Below are positions 43,001-51,998 of a DNA stretch of 64,000 nt, piece by piece; positions within the stretch are counted from its first letter, which is position 1, and the number at the start of each line of letters is the position of its first letter. The notes beneath the pieces are model-generated. The model ran no database searches. It was not told the DNA's origin and saw only the letters and a list, made by a program, of their open reading frames with translations. The stretch is from Acidobacteriota bacterium (GTDB lineage Bacteria; Acidobacteriota; Terriglobia; Bryobacterales; Bryobacteraceae). The position numbers and the translations under genes are program-made. The stretch is taken from positions 1 through 64,000 of the forward strand of contig JAFKEE010000049.1 of the NCBI GenBank assembly GCA_017307505.1, given 5' to 3'.

Positions 43001-44974
43001 GTGCCATTCCTCATCTCATCTGTGATCGCCAGCGCCTTCTGCCTGTTTCTGGTGCAGCCTTTGCTGGCGAAACAGATCCTGCCGTGGTTTGGCGGAACCG
43101 CTTCCGTTTGGGCCGTTTGCATGGTTTTTTACCAGGGGGCGCTCCTGGGCGGCTATCTGTACGCCCATGGACTGGCGCGGTTCCTGGCTCCAAGACGGCA
43201 GGCGCAGATCCATTTGGTAGTGCTGGCAGGAAGCCTATGGGCTTTGCCGGTGGGACTAGGGCAGGTGGATTCTGTCGGGTCCGGCCAAAGTTGGAGCATC
43301 GTGTGGATGCTGGTGCGTGCGGTGGGCATCCCTTACTTTGTGCTCAGCAGCACCAGCCCACTGATGCAGGCATGGTACGCGCGATTGGAACCCGGGGGAC
43401 AGGCGTACAAGCTGTTCGGGTGGTCCAATCTGTCGTGCGCCCTGGCCCTGCTGAGTTTTCCCTTCCTGCTGGAGCCCTGGCTGCCGCTGACGACTTTGAA
43501 CACCTGGTGGTCGTGGGGCTACGGCGGGGTTGTCGCCTTGCTGGCCGCCTCGGCGCTGGTGGTGATCCGGCGCAGTCCGGTGAATGCTGTGGAAGTGCAG
43601 CAGGAAGAGGTCAGGCCTGGGCTGCTGTGGCCCAAGTGGCTGTTCTTCTCGACGCTGGGTTCCCTGGTGCTGGTGAGCGTGACCAATCACCTGTGCCAGA
43701 CCGTGGCGCCCATCCCCTTCCTGTGGACCGTGCCGCTGCTGCTGTATCTCCTCACCTTCACGGCCGTCTTTGAACGCGAGTGGTATGCCCGGCGCTGGGT
43801 CATGCCTCTGGCCGGCGTGGCGCTGCTCTCCATGGCCGGCGCCTACATCTATCTGCCGCCAGGCCGCATGCTGGCGGCCGGGATTCCGATCTTCACGGTG
43901 GGCTGCTTTCTGGCCTGCTTCTACTGCCATGGCGAACTGGCTGCCCTGAAGCCCGAGCCGGGCCGGCTGACGCAGTTTTACCTGGTGATGGCGGCCGGCG
44001 GGACGCTGGGGTCGCTGCTGGTGGCGTTCGTCGCACCCAAAGTGTTCCGCGGGTATGTGGAGCTGCCGGTGGTGCTCTGCATCACGTCCCTGGCGATGCT
44101 TTTCAATGTTTATGGGCGCCGCCTGGCGGTCGATATGGCCGCGGCGGGCTGCGCGATTCTGGTCACCGCTCCAGCGCTGGCGGTCTTCCTCACGCCGACG
44201 CGCGAATTGGATGCGGGCCGCAACTTCTATGGCAGCCTGCGGGTGGAGCAGCAGGCCGGCACTCTGGGACGGCCGCCGATCCGCAGCATCGTTCATGGCG
44301 CAATCTCGCACGGCTCGCAGTTCGATGGCGATGGCTGGCGGATGAAGCCGACAACTTACTACGGGCCCAACAGTGGTCCGGGGCGCTGGTTTGCCCGGAC
44401 GCCCGGTGCGCGGCGGGTGGGTTTGGTCGGGCTGGGTGCGGGTACGCTGGCCGCCTACGGCCGGGCCGGCGATGAGTTCCGGTTCTATGAGATCAATCCG
44501 ATGGTTGTGCAGTTCGCCAAACAGCACTTCCGCTATTTGAGCGATACCCCGGCGCATGTCGAGATCGCGGTGGGCGATGGACGGCTGCTGCTGGAACGCG
44601 AGCCAGACCAGAAGTTCGACCTGCTGGTGATCGACGCTTTCTCCGGCGACTCCATCCCGGTTCATCTTTTGACGCGCGAGGCCTTCCGGACCTATCGCCG
44701 CCACCTGAAGCCGGGCGGGATCCTGGCCCTGCACCTGTCGAATCTTTATTTGAACCTGATGCCCGAGGCGCGGGTGCTGGCGGCGGATCAGGGCCTGGCG
44801 TGCAAGTCCGTGGTGGACCGGGGCTCGGAGATCGACGACGTCAAGCCCAGCATCTGGGCGCTGGCCGGCTCCGCGCCGAGCCTGGAATGGGTTCCTGCCG
44901 GGCGCGTCGATAGCAGCGCTCCACCCCGGATCTGGACGGACGATTACTCCACTCTGCTGCGTGTCCTCTGGTAG
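43001..44974 (+). CDS. Multi-pass membrane protein with spermidine-synthase-like domain
   Basis: A 657-residue protein. About ten transmembrane helices fill residues 1-410, beginning SSVIASAFCLFLVQPLLAKQ. The remaining part is a class I methyltransferase/aminopropyltransferase fold: VGLVGLGAGTLAAYGR, EINPMVVQFAKQHF, VGDGRLLLE and LLVIDAFSGDSIPVHL. Such fused proteins are widespread in Acidobacteriota and related phyla and are often labelled spermidine synthase, but activity is unproved for most. The start is GTG 43001. It probably acts at the inner membrane on an unknown substrate. Confidence 0.8.
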   Translation: MPFLISSVIASAFCLFLVQPLLAKQILPWFGGTASVWAVCMVFYQGALLGGYLYAHGLARFLAPRRQAQIHLVVLAGSLWALPVGLGQVDSVGSGQSWSIVWMLVRAVGIPYFVLSSTSPLMQAWYARLEPGGQAYKLFGWSNLSCALALLSFPFLLEPWLPLTTLNTWWSWGYGGVVALLAASALVVIRRSPVNAVEVQQEEVRPGLLWPKWLFFSTLGSLVLVSVTNHLCQTVAPIPFLWTVPLLLYLLTFTAVFEREWYARRWVMPLAGVALLSMAGAYIYLPPGRMLAAGIPIFTVGCFLACFYCHGELAALKPEPGRLTQFYLVMAAGGTLGSLLVAFVAPKVFRGYVELPVVLCITSLAMLFNVYGRRLAVDMAAAGCAILVTAPALAVFLTPTRELDAGRNFYGSLRVEQQAGTLGRPPIRSIVHGAISHGSQFDGDGWRMKPTTYYGPNSGPGRWFARTPGARRVGLVGLGAGTLAAYGRAGDEFRFYEINPMVVQFAKQHFRYLSDTPAHVEIAVGDGRLLLEREPDQKFDLLVIDAFSGDSIPVHLLTREAFRTYRRHLKPGGILALHLSNLYLNLMPEARVLAADQGLACKSVVDRGSEIDDVKPSIWALAGSAPSLEWVPAGRVDSSAPPRIWTDDYSTLLRVLW

Positions 44975-45016
44975 GGCGGGGCAGCGGCGAACCACCCCAC
45001 CCGATTCCATTCGTGG

Positions 45017-45844
45017 TTAAGCGCCGAGTGCTGCGCGGACTCCACGCATATACGACAACGACCGCTCCATGCCCGGATACGGATCGTCGGCATTGATCTC
45101 GTATTCCAGCATGACTCCGCCCTGATACTTCAGCGCGTGCAGCGTCTTGAACATCTCGACAATCGGGATGTTGCCGTCGCCCACAGCCACCTGCTGCCAC
45201 TTCCCGTTTTCGAAGACGAGATCCTTGGCGTGCATGTCGAACAGGCGCGGGCCGGCCTCTTTGATGGAGGCGACGAGGTCCGCCTTGGCGCGGGTCGTGT
45301 GGCCGATGTCGATGCACAGGCCCATGCGGGGGTCCATGCTCTTTACGGCCGACAACACGCTCTGCGGGGAGGGGAAGTGCTTGTCCTCCGGGCCGTGATT
45401 GTGGATGGCGGCCTTGATGTTGAACTCCTTCACCAGTTTCTCCACCGCGGGCAGAGTCTCGTGGGAAGGGGCGCACACGATCATCGGCATGCCGGCGGTC
45501 TTGGCGTATTCGAACATCTTGCGCAGCTCTTCGGGCTTTGTGAGGGCGATGTTGCCGCCGCTCAGGATCTTGAAGCCGGCGTCGCGGAACTCCTTGGCTC
45601 CGGCGGCGGTCTGTTCCGCCGTGTCGGAGTACTTCAGGTGGAATTCCTTGATGCTGAGAGCCTGTACGTTCAGCTTCTTCAGGATGTCGATGGCCTGCGC
45701 GCGGGAAAACTTGCGCAGCGAGTAGGTGGCGACGCCGATGGTGACGCCCGGCGCGGCTCCGGCGGCGGCTTCCAGGGTGGTGGGCAGGGTGGCGGCCAGG
45801 GCGGCAGCGCCGGCAAACATGGTTCTTCTCGTGATTGGAGTCAT
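45017..45844 (-). CDS. Tat-exported sugar phosphate isomerase/epimerase-like TIM barrel
   Basis: A 275-residue relative of the gene at 5779. It has a twin-arginine signal (ITRRTMFAGAAALAATL). TIM-barrel metal-site segments are KAAIHNHGPEDKHF, GLCIDIGHTTRAK, FDMHAKDL and GVMLEYEIN. ATG 45844 is set by the signal peptide. TATACT on the minus strand at 45882-45877 may be its own -10 box, so it need not depend on the kinase operon that ends 55 bases upstream. The substrate is probably a sugar or inositol derivative. Confidence 0.83.
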   Translation of the reverse strand: MTPITRRTMFAGAAALAATLPTTLEAAAGAAPGVTIGVATYSLRKFSRAQAIDILKKLNVQALSIKEFHLKYSDTAEQTAAGAKEFRDAGFKILSGGNIALTKPEELRKMFEYAKTAGMPMIVCAPSHETLPAVEKLVKEFNIKAAIHNHGPEDKHFPSPQSVLSAVKSMDPRMGLCIDIGHTTRAKADLVASIKEAGPRLFDMHAKDLVFENGKWQQVAVGDGNIPIVEMFKTLHALKYQGGVMLEYEINADDPYPGMERSLSYMRGVRAALGA

Positions 45845-45899
45845 GGTCCCAGATCCTCTACAGTTTCGTTGCTGGCAGTATATAACAGCGCCCGGGGCC

Positions 45900-48272
45900 C
45901 TAGTTCCTGAGCGCGAGGGCCTGGCGGATGGCCGCCACCGCCTGGTCAATGGGTGTGCGGGTGAGAAAGTTGTACTTCTTGCCCGACTGCAGCCGGATGA
46001 GGAAGACGCGGCTGCCGCCCATGTTGACGTCCGGATTCACCGACACCTCGGCCACTTCCGAGTAAGGCACCGCGAAGCCATCGTTGTTGGACCCGCGGTA
46101 GGTGATTGTTCCGTTCGCGACGGTGATGAAGCCGCGGCAGACGTTATTGCGCCCGCCGGCGTCCCAATGGAAGTTGCGGAGATCGAACCGCCAGCCGCTG
46201 TGATGGTGGAGTGCTTCCAGGCTGAGCTGGCGCTGCGGCACCGGCGGAGTCACCTCGGCTTGCACGACGTTGACGTCCACCACGCGGGTCGACTGCTGAC
46301 CCTGCGCGTTGAAGGCCGTGAGGATAAAGCGGGTCGACTGCTGGACGACCACCTGCGTCTGCCCGCTGCCCTGCGGGAACGAACCCACTCCGGGCTCGAT
46401 GCGCACGCCGGTGGCATTTGACGCCTGCCAGTTGAGCGTCACGCGCTGGCCGGCCTGCAGGCGGGGCGGGAAGGCGTTGAAGCTTTGGATGAAGACCTCA
46501 CCCGAGGGCTGCGGCGGGGTCTGGCCCTGTTCGACCGTGACCGAGGCCGTGCACGTGGCCGAGGCCTGGCTGGCCCTGGCGACGATCTGGACGGACATCG
46601 TGCGCTGCGGACGGAAGTCGATGGAGCCACTCAACTGCAGCTGGCGGTGATCCGGCTCCACCCAGACGCTGGCGGCGCCGCGCGTCTCCCAGACCAGCCT
46701 GGCCGCCTGGCCCGGACGGACCACGGCCGGCTGGATCTCGCAGCGCGTTACCTGGACATTCGAAGGCGAAGGCTGGGGCCGGTTCGAAGTGTCCGGCTCG
46801 CGCGTTGGACCCGGAGTGCCATGCCCGCTATCCGGATTCTCCGGCGGCGGCGCCACCGGGCGCGGCTTCACTTTTACTTCCACCCAGCTGTCGAGGAGCC
46901 CCGCAATCAGGCGATATTTCGTGGTCTGCGCCGGCCGCACCATCAGGCTGCCGCGCACGTCCTGCGGACCGATGCCGTCGAGGATGACCCGCTTCACGCC
47001 AACGGCCGCCCAGGTGAGCTTCACTTCCTGTCCGGCTTCGATCTCAGTCGGATCCGCGTCGAACCGCTCAATTTTCTGCTCGGGATTCAAAAGACGGTAG
47101 ACCACGCCGCCGCCCACGGCCAGCACCAGGGCAATGGCTGCCACCAGCCCCCAGATCAACAGCGGTTTCTTCTTCTCCTGTTTCTTTCGCTGCTCTTCCG
47201 CCTTCAACTTCTCCTGGTAGGAGTCCGGCCCGGTCATCTTGAACTTGCCGGTATCGCCGGTCGGGATGGTCTTCTCGACCAGTTGATGCCATTCGACCGT
47301 GGACGACATCTCGCCATCGCGCAGTGCGGCCTGCAGGCTGGGCATGTCGCGGTAACGGTCGGCCGGCCGCAGCGACAGGGCCTTCATCAGCGCTGCTTCC
47401 TGCGCGGGCGGAATCGAGGCGCCCTTGGCCGACGGCGGCTGCAGCTTGTCGTTCGCCTGGCGGTCCGGCGATGGCGGCGGGATCTCGCCTGTCATCGTGC
47501 GGTACATGGTGGCGGCTACGGCGTAGACATCGGTCCACGCGCCCTGGTCGCCGCGCGTTTCATACTGCTCCGGCGGGGCATAACCGTGCTTCAGGATCAC
47601 CGACAGGTTCTGGCTCTGCTGGCCCAGCGCATAGCGGGCCGCGCCGAAGTCGATCACCTTGATCTGCCCGCTGTGCAGGATGTAGATGTTGTCCGGACTG
47701 ATGTCGCGGTGCAGCAGGCCCACGCTGTGCACTTCGCGCAGCGCGTCCATCACGGGCGTCATCACGCGCAGAGAGGTGGCGAAATCCAGGCGGCCCCACT
47801 GCTTCAGGCACTCATCCAGCGTGGCGCCTTCCAGGTACTCCAGGATCAGGTAAGCCGTGCCGTTCAGCGAGAAGAAGTTCTGCACCCAGACGATGAACGG
47901 GTGGTTCTGGAAGCGGGCCACCGTGCGGGCCTCTTCCAGGTAGCGCTCCAGCCCCCAGCGGAATTCGTTCTCGAACTTCTTGGAATGCGGGAAGACCGAC
48001 GGGTTGCCGGTCATGCGCGCGGCCACGCCGGCCGGGAAGTACTCCTTGATCGCGATGCGCCGGGCGAGATTCAGATCCCAGCCCATGTAGGTGATGCCGA
48101 AGCCGCCATGGCCCAGCACGCGCCCGATGACGTACTGCTCCTTCAGAATCGTGCCAGGCCAGAGGTAGAAGGGCGAGTCGGGCTGGCTGGTCGTGCTCCA
48201 GCCGCAGCTGGGGCAGGGCGCCGCGGGATCGCGCTGTTCAAAGCAATTGGGACAAAGATTCGCCGGGATCAC
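45900..48272 (-). CDS. Zinc-ribbon Ser/Thr protein kinase with extracytoplasmic Ig-like repeats
   Basis: A 790-residue membrane kinase. The N-terminus holds a zinc ribbon (LCPNCFEQ and CPSCGW). The kinase domain (about 48-310) has the glycine loop GHGGFGITYMG, Lys in IAIKEYFPAG, catalytic LLHRDISPDN, VIDFGAAR and the APPEQY site. A Lys/Glu-rich segment and one transmembrane helix (about 370-395) follow. Outside are three Ig-like repeats (FDADPTEIEAGQEVKLTW, IQPAVVRPGQAARLVWE, FNAFPPRLQAGQRVTLNW) and a C-terminal domain of about 100 residues. It starts at GTG 48272, overlapping the PP2C stop as GTGA. As the last gene of the eight-gene operon, it likely phosphorylates the co-encoded FHA or channel proteins. 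Confidence 0.9.
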   Translation of the reverse strand: MIPANLCPNCFEQRDPAAPCPSCGWSTTSQPDSPFYLWPGTILKEQYVIGRVLGHGGFGITYMGWDLNLARRIAIKEYFPAGVAARMTGNPSVFPHSKKFENEFRWGLERYLEEARTVARFQNHPFIVWVQNFFSLNGTAYLILEYLEGATLDECLKQWGRLDFATSLRVMTPVMDALREVHSVGLLHRDISPDNIYILHSGQIKVIDFGAARYALGQQSQNLSVILKHGYAPPEQYETRGDQGAWTDVYAVAATMYRTMTGEIPPPSPDRQANDKLQPPSAKGASIPPAQEAALMKALSLRPADRYRDMPSLQAALRDGEMSSTVEWHQLVEKTIPTGDTGKFKMTGPDSYQEKLKAEEQRKKQEKKKPLLIWGLVAAIALVLAVGGGVVYRLLNPEQKIERFDADPTEIEAGQEVKLTWAAVGVKRVILDGIGPQDVRGSLMVRPAQTTKYRLIAGLLDSWVEVKVKPRPVAPPPENPDSGHGTPGPTREPDTSNRPQPSPSNVQVTRCEIQPAVVRPGQAARLVWETRGAASVWVEPDHRQLQLSGSIDFRPQRTMSVQIVARASQASATCTASVTVEQGQTPPQPSGEVFIQSFNAFPPRLQAGQRVTLNWQASNATGVRIEPGVGSFPQGSGQTQVVVQQSTRFILTAFNAQGQQSTRVVDVNVVQAEVTPPVPQRQLSLEALHHHSGWRFDLRNFHWDAGGRNNVCRGFITVANGTITYRGSNNDGFAVPYSEVAEVSVNPDVNMGGSRVFLIRLQSGKKYNFLTRTPIDQAVAAIRQALALRN

Positions 48273-49012
48273 TGGACCTGCTCCCCGCCGGCGTGCACCC
48301 AGACGGCCACGGCCGTGTAGTTGTCATGCTCACCCTCTGCGCGGCCCAGGAGCCGCGTGTGCATGCCCGCGATCCAGCTTTCGGCCGATCGCGCTTTGGC
48401 CAGTTCCACTTCCATCTCCGTTTCCAAGACCAGTTCCCAAAAACCATCCGAGGCCAGCAAAAACGCATCGCCTGCCTGCAGCACCAGCGGCTCGGGCCGC
48501 ACCGTCACGCGCACGGCGCCGGCCATGCCCAGGCTGCCCAGCAGACGGTTGCGATCCTCGTGAAAGCGGATGTCGCGCGGCTGCAGGTCGCCCGCCTCCA
48601 CCTTGGTCTGCACATAGCTGTGATCGATGGTCTGCTCGGCCAGTTGCCCGCCGCGAAAGAAGTAGAGCCGCGAATCGCCGCAGTGGCCCCACACGGTCTG
48701 GTCGCCCACCGCTGCCAGCAGTACCGCGGTTGTGTGCATCTGGCGCAGTTCGAAGGTTTCGTTCTGGCCGGCCACGATCCGCTCGTGCGCACTTTGAAGG
48801 CGCTCCGCGATCCAGGCCGGGTCGGCCGCCGGAGCCGCGGCGAGCAGCGTTTCCACCGCGCGCTGCGACGCCACTTCTCCGCCGCCATGACCGCCCAGTC
48901 CATCGGCCAGGGCCCAGAGGGCCGCCTGCGGCGCGCAAGCCCGCCAATTCGCGGCGTCTTCGTTGATTTCGCGCCCGCCCGGACGGCTCAGGATGGAGGT
49001 CTCGAACAGCAT
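48269..49012 (-). CDS. PP2C-family Ser/Thr phosphatase, soluble
   Basis: A 247-residue PPM/PP2C phosphatase. Metal-binding motifs are intact: GREINEDAANW near the start, ADGLGGHGGGEVAS, WGHCGDSRLYFF, ASDGFWELV and the terminal DNYTAVAVWV. The ATG 49012 lies two bases after the protease stop. It overlaps the kinase start, so kinase and phosphatase are made together, the usual arrangement for a reversible phosphorylation switch. There is no transmembrane segment. Confidence 0.9.
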   Translation of the reverse strand: MLFETSILSRPGGREINEDAANWRACAPQAALWALADGLGGHGGGEVASQRAVETLLAAAPAADPAWIAERLQSAHERIVAGQNETFELRQMHTTAVLLAAVGDQTVWGHCGDSRLYFFRGGQLAEQTIDHSYVQTKVEAGDLQPRDIRFHEDRNRLLGSLGMAGAVRVTVRPEPLVLQAGDAFLLASDGFWELVLETEMEVELAKARSAESWIAGMHTRLLGRAEGEHDNYTAVAVWVHAGGEQVQ

Positions 49013-49014
49013 GG

Positions 49015-50238
49015 TCAACCCAGGTTCACCTCGAAGCCCACCTGCGTTCCGCCGAGCGTGAGGCGGTCTCCAGGCCGGATCTCCTGCGGCCTGCCGGCCT
49101 CGATCCTGACGCCATTGCGGAACGTGCCGTGGCTGGAGTAAAGATCCTCGACGAAGAACCTGCCCCCGCGATCGACGGAGACCTGGCAGTGCCGCTTCGA
49201 CACGCCGGGCGCATCCTCGGGCAGCACCAGGTTGACCACCGCCGCGTCGCGCCCAATCACCACGGGCTTCTCGCTGAGTGGGATCCGCTGGCCCTGGTAG
49301 GGGCCGATCGAGCCCACCAGGACCGGCTTGCCGCCCGGTGCCCTCGGTCCGGGCGCCGGTGGGGTCTTTCGATCGCCCCCACCCATGTGCACGCTGCGCG
49401 CCACCGTCTGCCGCACCTTCCTGTTCATCGCCAGCCCGATCGCTCCCAGAGCGACCAGCAGCGTGACCGCCTGGCTGCCCAGCATCCAACTGGGAATCCC
49501 ACTGACGGCACCCGGCGCCTGGCAGACAGTGCCGATGGTGAACTGGATCCGGTTTTTGTTGAGCTCCGGTACAACTTCATCGACGATGATGCTGAGGTTG
49601 ATTCCCTCGGCGAAGGTGACCGACTTGCCGCCGACGGAGCTCAGGGCCTTGGCGCGATTGATGGCGATCACCTGGCCGCAATCGTCAAAGAGTGGACCGC
49701 CGGAGTTGCCGGGATTCACGGCCGCTGTCGTCTGGACATACTCGACTCCGCCTTCTTCCGTTGGACCCTGGAAGATGCGGCTGGCCACGCCCTGCGTCAC
49801 GGTGGATTCATAGATGGCGGTCTGGTTGCCCAGCCGCATGGCAGAACCCGGGAAACCCACGGCCCACACCGGCTCGCCGATGCGGATCTTCGCCTTTGTC
49901 GCGAACACCACACGCGGCGCCTGAATGGGCTTGGCGAGCTCGAGAATCGCCAGGTCCTTTTCTTCCGACTTCCAGAGCACGGTGGCATCGATGGTCTGGT
50001 CCGGCCCTGTGGCGATTACGACTTTGGAAGGGAACTGAGGCGGCACTTCACAGCAGACGTGGTGATTCGTGACCACGTGCGTGGAGTCGGCTAGAACGCC
50101 GCTGCCGGTGGCGGTCATGATGCCCTTCGGGGTCTTGGCCATCATGATGATGAGGACGGTCTGCTTCTTCATGTCCTCGATGGGCGGACCCGCGAGGAGC
50201 AGGGAAGCGCTGGCAAGCAGGAGGGCGGTGGTTCTCAT
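49015..50238 (-). CDS. Trypsin-like serine protease fused to TM helix and FHA domain
   Basis: A 407-residue membrane protein. After a signal peptide (LLLASASLLLAG), a DegP/trypsin-type protease domain (about 18-235) carries His in HVVTNHHVCCE, Asp in EEKDLAILEL and Ser in NPGNSGGPLF. A transmembrane helix at about 252-270 (MLGSQAVTLLVALGAIGLAM) is followed by a cytoplasmic FHA domain at about 310-405 (VIGRDAAVVNLVLP, VSKRHCQV, SSHGTFRNG). The protease would face the periplasm while the FHA reads phosphothreonine inside. This is an unusual transmembrane link between phospho-signalling and proteolysis. ATG overlaps the upstream PP2C stop (ATGA). Confidence 0.88.
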   Translation of the reverse strand: MRTTALLLASASLLLAGPPIEDMKKQTVLIIMMAKTPKGIMTATGSGVLADSTHVVTNHHVCCEVPPQFPSKVVIATGPDQTIDATVLWKSEEKDLAILELAKPIQAPRVVFATKAKIRIGEPVWAVGFPGSAMRLGNQTAIYESTVTQGVASRIFQGPTEEGGVEYVQTTAAVNPGNSGGPLFDDCGQVIAINRAKALSSVGGKSVTFAEGINLSIIVDEVVPELNKNRIQFTIGTVCQAPGAVSGIPSWMLGSQAVTLLVALGAIGLAMNRKVRQTVARSVHMGGGDRKTPPAPGPRAPGGKPVLVGSIGPYQGQRIPLSEKPVVIGRDAAVVNLVLPEDAPGVSKRHCQVSVDRGGRFFVEDLYSSHGTFRNGVRIEAGRPQEIRPGDRLTLGGTQVGFEVNLG

Positions 50239-51344
50239 TTGGGTGGCCGGAGCTGGTTCGGCTTGGGCGGTTCGGGCGGAGAATGATCCGGTGGATTCGG
50301 ATTGACGATCACCGGCCTGGGCGGTGCGGCAACCACCGGCGGAGGCGCGCAGCAGGTTGTTCGGAAGACAAAGTAACCGGCGACCACCACCAGCACCAAA
50401 GCCAGAGCCGCCAGCGGCACGCGGCTACGGCGGCGTGGCAGCGCCAGAGGCGGGGCGGCCGGCTGTGTCACTGGAAACGGAGCCACGGTGCGCGGCGAAG
50501 CGAGCTGCGTGACGTCGCTCGCGGCCGGAGGCGGCGGCGCCTGCGCCGGCTCCACCTTCGGCGCGACGGTCACCGGGACGCGGCCGGGATCGTAAGCCAG
50601 CGCCACCACCGTCACGTTGTCCTGCTCATGGAGATTGCGCGACAGCACGGCGTTCAGCAGCGTGTCACAGCGTTCCTGGAGCGTGCCTTGCAGCGCCTCG
50701 GGCACTTCGAGCAGCGACAGGCTTTTGTACAGGCCGTCGCTCGACAGCAGGACCCAGTCGCCCTCCACCACCGTGATGGGCCGGATGGAGCGGTCGATCT
50801 CGGTGAGATCGTGGATGCCCAGGTAGCTGGTCAACGCCTCGCGCTGTGGGTCGGCTTGCGCCTGCTCTTTCGTGATCTCTCCGAACGCAGCGCGCGAGTC
50901 CAGCAGACGGCCGTAGGTATGCAGGTCGTTCAGCCGCGTCCACTGCCCCTGGCGGCACAGGTACAGAGCGCTGTCGCCCACCGCGACCCACAGCAACTGG
51001 TTCTGAAACCACACCGTGGCCACGAGGGTGGTGCCGCATTGCATCTCCAGCGCCAGTTCCCGCTGGACCGACAGCACGGCCTGCTGCGCATTCTGGATGC
51101 CGCGTTCCAGCGCCTGCGCGATGGGCTCTTCCGGCGTCTTCAGCCGGTAGGCATCGAGAAACGCCTGCACCGCCGCGCGGCTGGCCGCTTCGCCATGCTC
51201 CAGACCGCCCATGCCGTCGGCCACCACGGCCAAAAGCCCGGCATGCGCCGTGAACTCTTCGTCGAACGGATTGGAAAAGCCGAAGGCGTCCTGTTGATAC
51301 TCGCGTCGCCCGACGTGCTGCGCGTTGCCGAAAAGATAGGGCAT
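50235..51344 (-). CDS. PP2C-family phosphatase with C-terminal membrane anchor
   Basis: A 369-residue phosphatase. The PP2C domain (about 1-255) has GRREYQQDAFG, VVADGMGGLEHGEAAS, WVAVGDSALYL, LSSDGLYKSL and QDNVTVVALAY. A Pro/Ala-rich linker, one transmembrane helix (VPLAALALVLVVVAGYFVF, about 310-328) and a Pro-rich tail follow. It differs from the soluble PP2C of the same operon by the anchor, so the two may dephosphorylate different partners. Gap to the FHA gene upstream is nine bases. Confidence 0.88.
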   Translation of the reverse strand: MPYLFGNAQHVGRREYQQDAFGFSNPFDEEFTAHAGLLAVVADGMGGLEHGEAASRAAVQAFLDAYRLKTPEEPIAQALERGIQNAQQAVLSVQRELALEMQCGTTLVATVWFQNQLLWVAVGDSALYLCRQGQWTRLNDLHTYGRLLDSRAAFGEITKEQAQADPQREALTSYLGIHDLTEIDRSIRPITVVEGDWVLLSSDGLYKSLSLLEVPEALQGTLQERCDTLLNAVLSRNLHEQDNVTVVALAYDPGRVPVTVAPKVEPAQAPPPPAASDVTQLASPRTVAPFPVTQPAAPPLALPRRRSRVPLAALALVLVVVAGYFVFRTTCCAPPPVVAAPPRPVIVNPNPPDHSPPEPPKPNQLRPPK

Positions 51345-51353
51345 GTGCGGCGC

Positions 51354-51998
51354 TCAGTTCCAGTCGAAATCCTGACCCACCAGCGGCACCAGCATCAACT
51401 TCGTCTGCCCCAGCGAGATGACGTCGCGCGGCTTCAACTGCACCGGGGAAAACTGAACCGCGCCGTTCAGGTAGACCAGTCCGCTGGAGTCGCCCGGCTT
51501 CAGCCAGAACGTCTTGGCCTGCGGCTCGAAGATCACCTCGGCGTGGCGCTCCCTTGAGACCTCCTGATCCCCTTCGACACAGACATCCATCGACTTCTCG
51601 CGGCCGATGAAGTTCCTGGCCACATGCAGACGGTAATCGCGCCCGCGCGACGGCCCGCCGGTGCATACCAGCCAGCCCACCACCGGACTCACCGGGGCGG
51701 CTGCCTCCGCCGGCGCACTGAATGAAGGATAGGCCACCACGGTCTTCTGTCCGCCCGCCGGACCGGCCGGCGCACTGGGCGGAGGCGCGTCAAGAGGGCG
51801 CATGGGGACGGTTTTGTTCGAATCCGCACCCGGCGGCGGGGCGGTCGCGCCAGGCGGCGGTGCCGTGAACGGCATCGCTCCGCCAGCCGGAGCCGCCGGA
51901 ACCGTCCTGCCCACCGGCGCCGCGCCCAAGGCCGGACAGTACGGGCAGGCGCTGAACTTCGTCTCGTCGTAGAAATGGCCCGACTTGCACTGCGTCAT
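51354..51998 (-). CDS. FHA-domain protein with N-terminal zinc ribbon
   Basis: A 214-residue protein. A zinc ribbon-like start (MTQCKSGHFYDETKFSACPYC) leads into a Pro/Ala-rich linker holding TV/TVP sites that could be phosphorylated (KTVPMRP, KTVVAY). The FHA domain lies at about 108-210 with FIGREKSMDV, VSRERHAEVIF and the SSGLVYLNG segment. It is a probable phosphothreonine-reading adaptor. Its start overlaps the TolR/MotB-like gene stop as ATGA. Confidence 0.85.
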   Translation of the reverse strand: MTQCKSGHFYDETKFSACPYCPALGAAPVGRTVPAAPAGGAMPFTAPPPGATAPPPGADSNKTVPMRPLDAPPPSAPAGPAGGQKTVVAYPSFSAPAEAAAPVSPVVGWLVCTGGPSRGRDYRLHVARNFIGREKSMDVCVEGDQEVSRERHAEVIFEPQAKTFWLKPGDSSGLVYLNGAVQFSPVQLKPRDVISLGQTKLMLVPLVGQDFDWN

